From the NCBI RefSeq assembly GCF_900129855.1, contig NZ_LT670819.1, positions 8,556,001 through 8,620,000 on the forward strand: DNA of 64,000 nt, written 5' to 3'. Both the position numbers and the translations under genes were made by a program. The notes under the pieces were generated by a model that was not told where the DNA came from, searched no databases, and saw only the letters and a program-made list of their open reading frames with translations. Positions 44,001-53,371 of this stretch are shown one piece after another (position 1 is the first letter of the stretch; each line of letters starts with the position of its first letter). Source of the stretch: Streptomyces sp. 3214.6 (GTDB lineage: Bacteria > Actinomycetota > Actinomycetes > Streptomycetales > Streptomycetaceae).

Positions 44001-47000
44001 CTGGACTCCCGCCCCGAGTCCTATTGGCGTCTCGGCGAGGAGGAGGGCACCGCGGCCAACAGCGCCAACGAGGCCAACCTCGGCAAGGACCGCGGAACCT
44101 ACCAGAACGTCACCCTGAAGGCCGGCGGCGCCATCACCGGCGACCCCGGCACCGCCGCGTCCTTCGACGGCGCCGCCTCACGTGTCGACCTGCCCGCCGG
44201 CACGTTGAAGAAGAGCCGTGACGCGTCGGTGGAGGTGTGGTTCAAGACGATCGCCGGCGGCGTCGGCGGCCCCCTCGTCGGCTACCAGGACAAGGCCTGG
44301 GGCACCACACCCGGCACCGGTGTCCCGATGCTGTACGTCGGCACCGACGGAAAGCTCCGCGGCCAGTTCTGGACCGGCACGGCCGGGCCGATCACCGACA
44401 TCACCAAGAACGTCAACGACGGCCAGTGGCACCACGCGGTGCTGTCGATGTCCGGCTCCGCCCAGAGCCTCTATCTGGACGGCAAGCTCTCCGGGACCCT
44501 CACGGGCAAGCAGCCACTGCAGACCAACCTCACCTACAACCAGATCGGCGCCGCCCACGCCACCAGCCCCACCACCTGGCCGGGCTGGGGCTCCACCGCC
44601 GCCAAGTCCTTCGCGGGCGCCATCGACGACGTCGCCGTCTACCACCACCCGCTGGGCTCCGCGGCCGTCACCGCCCACTACCGCGAGGGCGGCCGCAGCG
44701 CCGACGTTCTGACAAAGACGACGCTGCCCAGCGGCCGCGTCGCCTCCGAGGTCCAGTACGACACCACCCGCGACCGCGTCCAGGAGTACACCGACCGCAA
44801 CGGCGGCACCTGGGAGATCGGCACGCCCGCGGTCTTCGGCAACGACAAGGACCTGCGCCGCACCGTCGAGGTGCGCGACCCGATGGACGCCCCGTACTTC
44901 TACGAGTACGACGGGTTGTCGTCGCGGCTGCTGCGCTACGGTGAGCCGATGGCGCTGGGCGCCCGGGAGTCCGTCACCGAGGCCCCGTCCCCGTCGCCGA
45001 CCGACCCCGGCGAGGTCTGCACCCAGCCCGACCCGGGCGACCCGGCCTTCTGCACCAATCCGCCCGGTCGCGGCGGCGAGGGGCCGGACTTCATCCGGTA
45101 CCCGGTCGACGGCGTCGCCATCCGCTCGTTCGCGTACGACGACAACGGCTTCCAGACCGGCATCACCAGCGAGAACGGTGAGAAGGTCACCCTCGGCTAC
45201 GACGACCGCGGCAACGTGACCAGCCGGACGACCTGCCGTTCGGCCGGCGACTGCCAGACCTCGTACACCACCTACCCGACACCGGCCGGCGACTTCGACC
45301 TGCGGGGCGACCAGCCGTCCGAGACCCGCGACGGCCGTTCGACCGGCCCCACCGACAACCGCTTCCTCACCAAGTACACGTACAACACCAGCGGCGCGCT
45401 GCTCACCCAGGCGGCGCCCGACGGCGGCACGGCCAGGAACACATACACGACCGGCGCCGAGCCGGCCATCGGCGGCGGCAACACACCCACCGGCCTGCCC
45501 CTCACCACAGCCGACGCACGCGGCAAGATCACCCGCTACCAGTACTACAAGAACGGCGACCTGGCCTGGGTGACCGATCCGTCCGGCAGCGTCACCAAGT
45601 ACACGTACGACGCGCTGGGCCGCAAACTCACCGAGACCGTCGTCACGGACGCCCAGCCGGCCGGCACGACGTCCACCTTCACCTACGACAAGCTCTCCCG
45701 GGTCCACACCCTCACCGACCCGGCGGCGACCAACGCCGTCACCTCCGGCAAGCACCAGCGCCGGACCACCACGGACTACGACGCCGACGGCAACGTGGTG
45801 CGCACCGAGATCGGCGACCTGCTGGGCGGCGACGCCGCCCGCGTGATGACCTTCGACCTCGACGACCACGGCCGCCCGGAACGTGTCGGCGACGCCGAGG
45901 GCAACGAGACGACGTACACCTACGACGTCTTCGGCAACAAGACCTCGATGGTGGACGCGGGCGGCAACCACTACGACTACGTCTACACCGCGCGCAACAT
46001 GATGGCCGAGACGCGGCTGCGCGACTGGGACGACGACGGCGGCGACGACAGCTACACCGTCCTGCAGTCGTACGCCTACGACATGGGCGGCCGGCTGGCC
46101 CGGCACACGGACTCGATGGGCCGCTCGCTGCTGTACCAGTACTACGGCGACGACCTGGTCAAGTCGATCACGCTCAAGGACTTCCACAACCCCGACGGCA
46201 CCAAGCGCGACATCGTCGTGGAGTCCAACACCTACGACGGCGCCGGCAACGTCCTGACCGAGACGAGCGGCAACGGCAAGCTCGTCACCGCCTACACCTA
46301 CGACCCGGTCGGCCGGGTGAAGTCCGAGGTCATGGACCCCGACGGACTCGCACGGCGCACGACGTACACCTACGACCTCGCCGGCAACGTGCTGACGACG
46401 GCCTCCAGCGGTTCCCCCTCCAACGTCCCCTGGCCGGTGAGCGTCAGCGGCGACTCCGTGCGCTACGAGTACGACGACGCGGGCAACGTCCTCCACGAGA
46501 CGGTCGAGAACGGCACCGACTCGCGAACCACCGACTACACCTATGACGACCGCGGTCTCACCACCGCCAAGACGGACCCGGCGGGCAACAAGACCGAGTA
46601 CGGATACGACGAGCTGGGCCGGGCGGTCTCCGTCACCGCGCCCGCCGTCCGGACCGAGTCCGGCGGCGGCACGCCCGCCACCTCCCGGCCGACCACCTTC
46701 ACCGGTTACGACACCTTCGGCGCGGTCACGGAGTCGGTCGACGCGCTCGGCAACGTCAACCGCACCGCCTACGACCGGCTGGGCCGCGCCGTCACCGGGA
46801 CCGCGCCCTCCTACACGGCGCCGGGCTCCACCGAGACCGTCGCCCCGACGGTCACCAACGAGTACGACGCGCTGGGCAACGTCACCGAGACCACCGACCC
46901 GCTCGGCCGCGTGACCAAGTTCCAGTACGACCGCCAGAACCGGCTCACCGTGAAGGACGTGCCCGTCGGCACGGGTGACGAGCGGGGGCAGTGGAAGTAC

Positions 47001-50000
47001 ACCTACACCCGCACCGGCGAGGTGCTGACCGTCACGGACCCGAACGGCTCCCGCGCCGAGACGACCTACGACGACCTGGACCGCCCGGTCACCACCACCC
47101 GGATCGAGCGCAAGCCGCAGCCGGGTGCCTTCACCACCCGCAACGAGTACGACGACGCGGGCAATGTGCTGAAGCAGACCACGCCGAGCGGCGCCGTCAG
47201 CCAGTACACCTACGACAGCCTCAGCCAGCTGACCAGGCTGCAGGAGCCGAGCGGCGCCACCACCCTGCTCGGCTACGACGCCTCGGGCCGCGAGGTGCGC
47301 CACACCGACGGCATGGGCCGCACCTCGGCGAAGATCTACGACCAGCTCGGCCGGCTCGTCCAGGACCAGGACCTGGACTCGGTCAACAACCAGCTGCGCA
47401 AGGTGAGTTACACCTACGACAAGGCGGGCAACCTTCTCACGTCGACCAACCCGCTGAACCGCACGACGACGTACGCGTACGACGCCCTCAACCGGCTGAC
47501 CAGCCAGACCGAACCGGTCTCCGACACCAAGTCCATCACCACGTCCTTCGGCTACGACGCGCTCGGCAACCGCACCCGCTACACGGACGGCCGCGGGAAC
47601 TCGACGATCTACACCGTCAACACGCTCGGCCTCGCCGAGTCGGTGATCGAGCCGGCGACCGACCGCGACCCGTCCCCGGCAGCCCGTACCTGGACGACCG
47701 CATACGACGCCGACGGCCAGGCGGTGAAGCTCACCGCGCCGGGCAACGTGGTCCGCGAACGCGAGTACGACAAGGCGGGTCAGCGGGTCCGGGAGACCGC
47801 TACGGGCGCCGACGTGGCGACCCCCGAGAAGCGGTTCCAGTACGACCCGGCGGGCCGGCTGGTCGTGGCCTCCTCCTCGAAGGGCGACGACACCTACGAG
47901 TACGACGACCGGGGCTCCCTGCTGAAGGCGACCGGGCCCTCCGGCGACGCGACGTACTCCTACAACAGCGACGGCCAGCTCACCAGCCGCACCGACGCGG
48001 CCGGCACCGCCGGGTTCAGCTACGCCAGGCAGCAGCTGACCTCGGCGACCGACCCGCTGACCGGTGTGCGGCAGAGCTACACCTACGACGGCGCGGGCGC
48101 GATCAAGAAGGTCGACTACGGCGCGGGCCAGTCCCGCAGCTTCACCTACGACGACCTGGGCCGGCTCGACACCGACACGCTGAAGAACAGCACCGGCCAG
48201 ACGATGGCCTCGACCGACTACGGCTACGACACCGACGACCGGTTGGCGTCCAAGACTACGGTCGGCACCGCCAAGGCCGGGACCAACACCTACGGTTACG
48301 ACCACGCCGGCCGCCTCACCTCCTGGACGGCCGACGGCACGACGACGGCGTACGGCTGGGACGACAGCGGCAACCGGGTGAAGAACGGCAGCAAGACCGC
48401 CGCCTTCGACGAGCGCAACCGGCTGCTGTCCGACGGCGACTACACCTACGACTACACCTCCCGCGGGACGCTCGCGTCGCGCACCAGCTCCGGTCTGAAG
48501 GAGGATTTCACCTTCGACGCCTTCGACCGGCTGGTGAAGGCGGGCGAGTCCGGAACCCAGTACACGTACGACTCGCTGGACCGGATAGCGGACCGCAACG
48601 GCGCGGACTTCTCCTACGCGGGCTTCGCACCCGACCCGGTCAAGGACCAGAACGCCACGTACGGCCGTGGCGCGGCGGACGAGCTCCAGTCGATCGCGGA
48701 CAACGGCGGCACGGCCCAGCTGACGCTGGAGGACAAGCACGGCGACGTCGTCGGCAGTATGTCGGCGACGAACGGCGCGGCGCCCGCCCTGAACGAGTCC
48801 ACGGCCTTCGACCCGTTCGGACAGGTGCTCGGCACCGCCGACATGGACGGCAACGTGGGTTACCAGGGCGACTGGACCGACCCGGACACCAACCAGGTCA
48901 ACATGCAGTCCCGCTGGTACGACCCGGGGACCGGCGCCTTCGACTCCCGGGACTCCTACAGTTACAGCTCCGGCGCCTCGATCCTGGCCAACCGCTACAC
49001 CTACGGCGCCGGCGCCCCGCTGGACTACACCGACCCGGACGGCCACTGGCCGAGCTGCGGCTGGTGCAAGAAGGCCGCGAGCTGGACGAGCAAGAAAATC
49101 CACCAGGGCGTGAACTACGTCTCCAAGACAGCCCAGTCGGTCTGGCACGGCGTGCAGTGGGCCTGGAACAACCCGGGTGCGGCGTTCAAACTGGCACTGA
49201 GCTACGTCGGCAAGGCCGCCAACTGGGTCTACCGGAAGTCGGGTCTGAAGACGGTCGTCGACGCCACCGTCAACGCCGTCAAGTGGGTGGGCCAGAAGAC
49301 GGGCATCACCGAGTGGGCCCGTGAGAAGGCGAGACAGGCCGCCAGGGCGGCTTACCAGGCCAAGGTCTACGTCACGAAGAAGGCCAGACAGGCGGCGTCG
49401 TTCGCGGCGCAGCACAACCCGATCCCGGCGATCCTCGCGGCCACCAAACCGTTGATCGCCGTCGGCAGAGCGATCGTCACGGCCGACCCGAACCTTCCGG
49501 CGATCATCGTCGGCGCGGCCGTCCAGGTGGTCGCCGATGCCGCCAAGGCCGCGGACGCCATCCGCGACGAGGTCGTCAAGCAGGTCGGCAGCGTCGTGGA
49601 GACCGTTTCGGACGCGGTCGACTGGGGCGAGGTCTGGGACGGTGTCAAGACCGTCGGCAACATCGTCGGTGACGTCACCGGCTTCAACGACATCAAGAAC
49701 TGCGTCACCACGGGCGACATGGAGTCCTGCGCCTGGGCGGCGGCGACCGTGGGCGGCATCGTCCTCGGCGGCGCCGGCGCGGCCGCGGTCCGGGCGGCGA
49801 AGGCCGGACGGATGGCGGCGAAGGCGGCGAAGTACGCGGACGAGATCGCGAAGGCGGCGAAGAAGGGGAAGAAGATCCTCGAAGAGGCCGAGTCGGTGGG
49901 GGAATGCGTTTCCACCGCCAGGGACGTGGCCTCTCTCGCCAGCGCCAACAGCTTCGTACCCGGTACCGAAGTCGTGATGGCGGACGGCAGTCGCAAACCG

Positions 50001-50753
50001 ATCGAGAAGGTCAAGGAGGGCGACGAGGTCCTCGCCACCGACCCGACGACCGGCAGGACGTCCAAGCAGAAGGTCACCGACACGATCGAGGGCAAGGGCG
50101 AGAAGCACCTCGTCAAGCTCACGATCGACACGGACGGCGACAAGGGCGACGCCACCGACACGATCACCGCGACCGAGGGCCACCCCTTCTGGGTGCCGGA
50201 CCTGAAGAAGTGGCTGAAGGCCGGCGAACTCAAGCCGGGCCAATGGCTCCGGACCGGTTCCGGAACCTGGGTCCAGGTCGACGCGGTCAGCGCCTGGACA
50301 CAGCAGGCAGCGGTCTACAACCTGACGGTCGACACGGCGCACACGTACTACGTGGCGGCGGGCGGGACATCGACGCTCGTCCACAATTGTAAGCTCAGCT
50401 ACGGCGAAGCCTCAGAGAAGGCAAACCGGGCACTGGCCGCCAAGCTCGACGAAATGCATTCAACAATGTCTCGCTCCAAGATTCGCGAATTCGCAATGGG
50501 GTCTGCCGCTGTCGACCGGAAAACCGGGAACGTAGCAGTGGGCATGAAGAGGACCGGAGACGGGGCCTTCTGCGCGGAAGATATGTGCCGAGCCGATCTT
50601 GTCGCCAGAGGTGCGAACCCGGAAGACATCGTCTACAGCGTGCCGCTTCGCCCGTTGAAGCGAACCCCTGCCCCTGTGTGTCAGCGTTGCGAGGGCAGAA
50701 CCACTCGCGATCAGTTCGCTCCTGGAACTGAATGGGAGAGTGATCTGGAGTGA
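41088..50753 (+). CDS. Giant RHS/YD-repeat polymorphic toxin with LamG, Hint and deaminase-like toxin domain
   Basis: A 3221-residue protein. A hydrophobic segment at about 25-48 (VIALAVTAVIAVGSLAIAGAG) serves as signal or anchor. Beta-rich N-terminal domains follow, then a LamG domain at about 970-1180 and YD repeats at about 830-960 and 1200-2640 (many TYTYD, YDALGR units) forming the RHS shell, closing with the core motif LDYTDPDGHWP at about 2651. A helical pretoxin region precedes a Hint domain (about 2952-3101, NSFVPGTEVVMADGS to LVHNC). The last 121 residues are a putative toxin with C3162-A-E3164 and P-V-C3198-x-x-C3201, the zinc and proton-shuttle motifs of nucleic-acid deaminases, closest to the YwqJ type. 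A TTA codon is at residue 71 (41298-41300). The toxin end is less GC-rich than the core. Confidence 0.88.
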   Translation: MPAYRRLARKFLITRLLRSRWGKVIALAVTAVIAVGSLAIAGAGFPLFPGEPAAAKGPGQRWGSAEGLSHLAGGTRNDDAPRSLRAKYPLKSPPAARPTVRKNAVDVTAPAPAQVKGFDRSTSKEIVSERDARSRTYANQDGTRTSEVSTDPINYQDVRGVWRPIDSELVEQQGGWANTADSVNLRLAGRADASELATVTLPSGESFGYGLSGAASVAGTADGARVAYEQVLPGTDLWLDSQAGGVKETLVLKSATAPNSFVFPLHLKGLTAQADGGSILLTDAKGRTRAVIPAGFMEDAAHAVSHAVTYELVQRQGGGQALKVTADRDWLADPARAYPVRLDPSVDTTSTSTSMTVRSGGSVVGSSELQVGKGPDGASAAYLGFPGLDEELRYHQIFGVQLQVVNFDSASCKPRSVSVHPVTGSWTAGTGTAYPGPSVGGALASKSFAYGHIGFGQSKSACPTAGELFDLGKGGRDLVQRWVNGTQANYGLSLRASATDSLAFKKFTGHATANPPKLYVTHSPYNASYGFPKPVPDPPVLQNQAGKVKVAVTNKGAQTWTPSTYYLAYRAYDKKGKLVTQQRAGSLTGNVAHGAKATVDATIKALPPGVYMLDFTMVRQGGTVFTDEQVPPGRLTIQVFDIAPVVKEQFPPNGYQAQTLTPQLWAAGTDIDAPPGSTLQYKFEICESDKAGKPIACTTSAYQTSSAYPVPSGRLKWGKTYLWRGFVKDASNEVPTQQVALVATVPQPEITSRLSGAQGKEFDPNVGNFTSSATDASLAGVGPDLTLIRTYNSLDPRRDLAFGAGWTTRFDMRLTPDDDGSGNVVIRYPDGQDVRFGKNTDGTYAPPPGRFAKLTFDSTANTYTLQDKSGTTYAFSTTGLLAKITDAYSNSVTYTYSAGKLATATNNRTSRSLTFTWTGAHVTRVQTSAVDGAPLAWTYSYTGDLLDKVCDPLNGCTQYAYGTGSHYATTVLDSRPESYWRLGEEEGTAANSANEANLGKDRGTYQNVTLKAGGAITGDPGTAASFDGAASRVDLPAGTLKKSRDASVEVWFKTIAGGVGGPLVGYQDKAWGTTPGTGVPMLYVGTDGKLRGQFWTGTAGPITDITKNVNDGQWHHAVLSMSGSAQSLYLDGKLSGTLTGKQPLQTNLTYNQIGAAHATSPTTWPGWGSTAAKSFAGAIDDVAVYHHPLGSAAVTAHYREGGRSADVLTKTTLPSGRVASEVQYDTTRDRVQEYTDRNGGTWEIGTPAVFGNDKDLRRTVEVRDPMDAPYFYEYDGLSSRLLRYGEPMALGARESVTEAPSPSPTDPGEVCTQPDPGDPAFCTNPPGRGGEGPDFIRYPVDGVAIRSFAYDDNGFQTGITSENGEKVTLGYDDRGNVTSRTTCRSAGDCQTSYTTYPTPAGDFDLRGDQPSETRDGRSTGPTDNRFLTKYTYNTSGALLTQAAPDGGTARNTYTTGAEPAIGGGNTPTGLPLTTADARGKITRYQYYKNGDLAWVTDPSGSVTKYTYDALGRKLTETVVTDAQPAGTTSTFTYDKLSRVHTLTDPAATNAVTSGKHQRRTTTDYDADGNVVRTEIGDLLGGDAARVMTFDLDDHGRPERVGDAEGNETTYTYDVFGNKTSMVDAGGNHYDYVYTARNMMAETRLRDWDDDGGDDSYTVLQSYAYDMGGRLARHTDSMGRSLLYQYYGDDLVKSITLKDFHNPDGTKRDIVVESNTYDGAGNVLTETSGNGKLVTAYTYDPVGRVKSEVMDPDGLARRTTYTYDLAGNVLTTASSGSPSNVPWPVSVSGDSVRYEYDDAGNVLHETVENGTDSRTTDYTYDDRGLTTAKTDPAGNKTEYGYDELGRAVSVTAPAVRTESGGGTPATSRPTTFTGYDTFGAVTESVDALGNVNRTAYDRLGRAVTGTAPSYTAPGSTETVAPTVTNEYDALGNVTETTDPLGRVTKFQYDRQNRLTVKDVPVGTGDERGQWKYTYTRTGEVLTVTDPNGSRAETTYDDLDRPVTTTRIERKPQPGAFTTRNEYDDAGNVLKQTTPSGAVSQYTYDSLSQLTRLQEPSGATTLLGYDASGREVRHTDGMGRTSAKIYDQLGRLVQDQDLDSVNNQLRKVSYTYDKAGNLLTSTNPLNRTTTYAYDALNRLTSQTEPVSDTKSITTSFGYDALGNRTRYTDGRGNSTIYTVNTLGLAESVIEPATDRDPSPAARTWTTAYDADGQAVKLTAPGNVVREREYDKAGQRVRETATGADVATPEKRFQYDPAGRLVVASSSKGDDTYEYDDRGSLLKATGPSGDATYSYNSDGQLTSRTDAAGTAGFSYARQQLTSATDPLTGVRQSYTYDGAGAIKKVDYGAGQSRSFTYDDLGRLDTDTLKNSTGQTMASTDYGYDTDDRLASKTTVGTAKAGTNTYGYDHAGRLTSWTADGTTTAYGWDDSGNRVKNGSKTAAFDERNRLLSDGDYTYDYTSRGTLASRTSSGLKEDFTFDAFDRLVKAGESGTQYTYDSLDRIADRNGADFSYAGFAPDPVKDQNATYGRGAADELQSIADNGGTAQLTLEDKHGDVVGSMSATNGAAPALNESTAFDPFGQVLGTADMDGNVGYQGDWTDPDTNQVNMQSRWYDPGTGAFDSRDSYSYSSGASILANRYTYGAGAPLDYTDPDGHWPSCGWCKKAASWTSKKIHQGVNYVSKTAQSVWHGVQWAWNNPGAAFKLALSYVGKAANWVYRKSGLKTVVDATVNAVKWVGQKTGITEWAREKARQAARAAYQAKVYVTKKARQAASFAAQHNPIPAILAATKPLIAVGRAIVTADPNLPAIIVGAAVQVVADAAKAADAIRDEVVKQVGSVVETVSDAVDWGEVWDGVKTVGNIVGDVTGFNDIKNCVTTGDMESCAWAAATVGGIVLGGAGAAAVRAAKAGRMAAKAAKYADEIAKAAKKGKKILEEAESVGECVSTARDVASLASANSFVPGTEVVMADGSRKPIEKVKEGDEVLATDPTTGRTSKQKVTDTIEGKGEKHLVKLTIDTDGDKGDATDTITATEGHPFWVPDLKKWLKAGELKPGQWLRTGSGTWVQVDAVSAWTQQAAVYNLTVDTAHTYYVAAGGTSTLVHNCKLSYGEASEKANRALAAKLDEMHSTMSRSKIREFAMGSAAVDRKTGNVAVGMKRTGDGAFCAEDMCRADLVARGANPEDIVYSVPLRPLKRTPAPVCQRCEGRTTRDQFAPGTEWESDLE

Positions 50754-51307
50754 AAATATCCGAAGAGTGGGACTGGGAATCCCTTACTACCCTGAGTGTG
50801 CCTTCGAATCAACTTCGACAGCACCTTGGGCGACTGCTCGGGCGAGATGCAGAGGCACGCAAACGTGCAGGCGGGCTACTCTACTGCGAGGTCGCCAATC
50901 AGGGGCATCTGTATAGCGCCGCTGCCCCGTGTGTCGACATCATCGCGGATCATGTGGAGTCCGGAGGGGGTTTCAGTTCCGACTCCGTCGCCTTGCTCGA
51001 GTCGATCCTCAACGCCAGATCTCCGGGACTCCAGGTAACTGTTGGTGGAGTCCGGGTGGACGTTTCCGAGTACTGCAGGAAAAGAATCCTTGATCTCCTC
51101 CCGGAGATTCTCCGGGAGGCCGACGGGGAGGACGTTCAGCTTTTCCGGGAGGTCTGCTTCCTGATTCCTCAGCTGGCTGACTCGTCGCAGGAAGTAATTG
51201 AGTTCCTCAATCTTTCGATCTCGCGATTTGAAGGCGAATTGCGGCGCGTCTCCAGTGAGGCTTTGGAAGAGGCCCAGGAAGTTCTACGCGACGGGCATAT
51301 GCCCTAA
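50750..51307 (+). CDS. Putative immunity protein for the RHS deaminase-like toxin
   Basis: A 185-residue protein whose GTG start overlaps the RHS stop by 4 bp, the standard place of an immunity gene. It is acidic and probably all-helical (LRQHLGRLLGRDAEARKRAGG, ILDLLPEILREADGEDVQLF, ISRFEGELRRVSSEALEEAQ), perhaps HEAT-like. I recognise no named immunity family. By eye its GC content is clearly below that of the RHS core, like the toxin tail, so toxin and immunity look like a transferred cassette. No signal peptide is present, so it would protect the cytoplasm. It is followed within 10 bp by relic insertion-sequence DNA. Confidence 0.72.
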   Translation: MKISEEWDWESLTTLSVPSNQLRQHLGRLLGRDAEARKRAGGLLYCEVANQGHLYSAAAPCVDIIADHVESGGGFSSDSVALLESILNARSPGLQVTVGGVRVDVSEYCRKRILDLLPEILREADGEDVQLFREVCFLIPQLADSSQEVIEFLNLSISRFEGELRRVSSEALEEAQEVLRDGHMP

Positions 51308-51314
51308 TGCTCCC

Positions 51315-51332
51315 GTTGTAGATCGTGATCTT
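51315..51332. repeat. Solo IS701-type inverted end (left)
   Basis: GTTGTAGATCGTGATCTT is the inverted complement of 59595-59612 with one mismatch, and flanking CTCC is also shared. It stands just before the broken P-loop gene with no adjacent transposase, so it is a stranded element end. Confidence 0.6.
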
Positions 51333-51414
51333 GCCGGTGGGGCGGGGCTACGGCCATGGGTGCGGAGCGAAATCGGATCGCGTGACGCGGTCGGGGGCTG
51401 GGTCGCTGCTCCGC

Positions 51415-51642
51415 ATGGATCATCCGGAAGTACTGCTCATCGAAGGACGTGCCGATGTCGGCAAGCGGACGGTGGGGTGGGAGGTTTCGGCGCGACTGCG
51501 CAGCCGGGGCGGTCTCGCACGCGATCGTCGAGGGTGACTTCATGGGCCGGGTGCATCTGGGCACGGGAGGGGGGATCCCCGCCGCTCGGAGATCACTGAG
51601 AGTAATCTGACGGCCGGCTGGGCGAATTTCGCCCGGCTCGGT
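51415..51642 (+). pseudogene. 5' part of a P-loop ATPase/kinase-like gene, frameshifted and split by the composite transposon
   Basis: From ATG 51415 the sequence encodes HPEVLLIEGRADVGKRTVGW, a Walker A-like GRADVGKRT strand (GKR in place of GKS/T), then WEVSARLRSRG. After a frame change it continues as SHAIVEGDFMGRVH and, in a third frame, ITESNLTAGWANFARLG, where the composite element is inserted. The reading frame resumes at 58426 as YRGLVYTNTVSVL. The pieces match a common Streptomyces family of small P-loop proteins of unknown function. Several frame changes occur before the insertion, so the gene was decaying independently of it. Confidence 0.75.
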
Positions 51643-53107
51643 CACGGCAGCTGTAGTTCCAGCGTCTGCGCTGGTCAGTGTGTTGCCGGGGCGGGTGTGG
51701 GCATGAGTACAGCCACCGTGATCATGAACGTTTGTGACGACGTATCAAGACGCGGTGGCCGTGGAAGCCACGATAGCCGAGCGGGCGTGGGGCGAGGCGT
51801 TCGGGAGGGCGATGCGGGCGGTCGCGGGCTGCTTCGCGCGACGTGAAGCCCGGGCGACGGCGGCGGAGTTGGTCGCGGGGCTGTTGCTGGAGGTGGACAC
51901 GCGGAACTGCTGGACGCTCGCGCAGGTTCTGGGACATCCGGGCCCGCACCGGCTGCAGCACCTGCTCTCGCGCGCCCGGTTCGACCATGAGCGGGCCCGG
52001 CAGGAGATCGCCTGCCTCATGATCGATGAACTCGCCGGTCAGAGCGTGGTATTGGTGGCGGACGAGACGGGGGATGCGAAGTCGTCCACGGACTGCGTGG
52101 GCGCCGGCCGGCAATACTCCGGTGCAATCGGCGGCGTCGGACTGTGCCAGGTGGCGGTGCACCTGGCGGCGGTCACCGCGACGACGAAGGTGATCATCGA
52201 TCGGGCCCTGTATCTCCCGGCGGACTGGGCTGCGGACGAGGAACGCCGCGAGGTCGCCGGAGTGCCGGAGGAGATCGCTTTCGCGACGAAGCCGCAGCAG
52301 GCGCTGGCCATGGGCACCGACGCGTTCGCCGCCGGGCTGAAGGCCCGTTGGTTCGCGGGCGACGAGGTGTACTGCGGGCGCGAACTACGCCGGGGCATAC
52401 GGGCGCTGGGGCTCGGCTACACCGTTGGTGTAGCCGCCACCTACCAGGTCATCGACGGGACCGGACGCCGGTGGGAGGCCCGCAAAATCATCAACAAGGT
52501 GCGGCCCGGGCAGTGGATGCGCCGGCAGACCGGACACGGCACCAAGGGCACCCGCGAGTACGACTGGGCCTGGCTCGATGTCCGCCCCGACGACGCTCCC
52601 GAGGAGAACCGGAACGAGCAGGAGCCCGGGACGAGTGTGCTGGTCGCGCGGCGGCACCGCTACACCGGTGAGGTGTCCTACTTCCGCTGCTGGGCCCTCT
52701 GCGACGTCTCGCTCGGCACGCTGGTGGAAGTGATCTGTCGCAGGTGGCGGATCGAGGAAACCTTCCAACTCGCCAAGGGCTTCACCGGACTCGACCAGGG
52801 CCAGGTGACCTGCTGGAACTCCTGGATGCGCTGGTCACTGTTCTCCCTGATCGCCGCCGCCGTCCTTGCCCTCACGGCCACCGCCGTCCACGACGCCGCC
52901 GAGGACGAGCCCGCGCTCGTCCCGCTGAGCTGCCCCGAGTTCATCCGGCTCCTGCGAGCCCTCGTGCTGCCGCCACCCGTCCGCGACCGCGAGCACGTCC
53001 TGCACTGGACCGCCTGGCGACGCCATCACCAAGCCGTCGCGACCGCCTGCCACCAGCGACGACACCACCGTCACGACCAACCGTGATCAAGAACCACAGC
53101 TGCCGTG
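51643..53107 (+). mobile_element. Complete IS701-family insertion sequence
   Basis: 1465 bp with terminal inverted repeats CACGGCAGCTGTRGTTC (51643 inward; 53107 inward on the complement; one mismatch in 17). It encloses one intact transposase gene. No matching target duplication is visible directly around this inner pair of ends; the TCGGT repeat instead flanks 51643 and 58425. Confidence 0.85.
51734..53086 (+). CDS. IS701-family DDE transposase (intact)
   Basis: A 450-residue transposase starting at GTG 51734. The N-terminal helical part contains RNCWTLAQVLGHPGPHRLQHLLSRARFD, typical of IS701-like enzymes. The catalytic core has Asp in VLVADETGDAK, Asp in WFAGDEVYCG, and Glu in RRWRIEETFQLAKGFTGLDQ, with the terminal HWTAWRRHHQA motif. 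No frameshift or stop is seen, so the element could still be active and could mobilise the composite unit in trans or cis. It belongs to the same broad family as the decayed transposase at 58503-59596, but the two differ enough to be separate elements. Confidence 0.93.
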   Translation: MTTYQDAVAVEATIAERAWGEAFGRAMRAVAGCFARREARATAAELVAGLLLEVDTRNCWTLAQVLGHPGPHRLQHLLSRARFDHERARQEIACLMIDELAGQSVVLVADETGDAKSSTDCVGAGRQYSGAIGGVGLCQVAVHLAAVTATTKVIIDRALYLPADWAADEERREVAGVPEEIAFATKPQQALAMGTDAFAAGLKARWFAGDEVYCGRELRRGIRALGLGYTVGVAATYQVIDGTGRRWEARKIINKVRPGQWMRRQTGHGTKGTREYDWAWLDVRPDDAPEENRNEQEPGTSVLVARRHRYTGEVSYFRCWALCDVSLGTLVEVICRRWRIEETFQLAKGFTGLDQGQVTCWNSWMRWSLFSLIAAAVLALTATAVHDAAEDEPALVPLSCPEFIRLLRALVLPPPVRDREHVLHWTAWRRHHQAVATACHQRRHHRHDQP

Positions 53108-53371
53108 TCCGATGGGGGGATCTTCGTGAAAACCGATGGTGTTCATGCACGGCAGCGAGCAGTGGCCGAATGGGCTGACATTGCTCCACGTCTGCGCACT
53201 GGTCGATCTTGAGCGTAATGCGCGGCTTGCCTGGCTGATCGCCGCTGTAGGTTCGCGATTCCGATGTCCTTTTCTCGTTGACGGTGGCCTCTGTCCGGCC
53301 CAAGGGACAAAGCGGTGAGACGAACTTCTGTCCCCTCGCATTCCAGTTGGCAGATTCGCAATCCTTCGCGG
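53108..53371. other. Intergenic stretch inside the composite element
   Basis: 264 bp between the IS right end and the hypothetical gene. Short open frames on both strands lack recognisable domains and start signals. It is probably debris of older insertions. Confidence 0.4.

Noticed and set aside
45500..48900. Regular repeats considered as a CRISPR or satellite array
   Set aside because: They are in-frame YD-repeat codons of one protein and vary in sequence and spacing.
44178..50384. Very long open frame on the minus strand opposite the RHS gene
   Set aside because: It is the antisense of YD-repeat coding sequence. GC-rich codon bias removes stops, and the composition (Val/Gly/Arg-rich, no domain) is that of a shadow frame.
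53136..53318. Short plus-strand frame in the composite element
   Set aside because: No ribosome site and no recognisable domain; both strands are open here by base composition.
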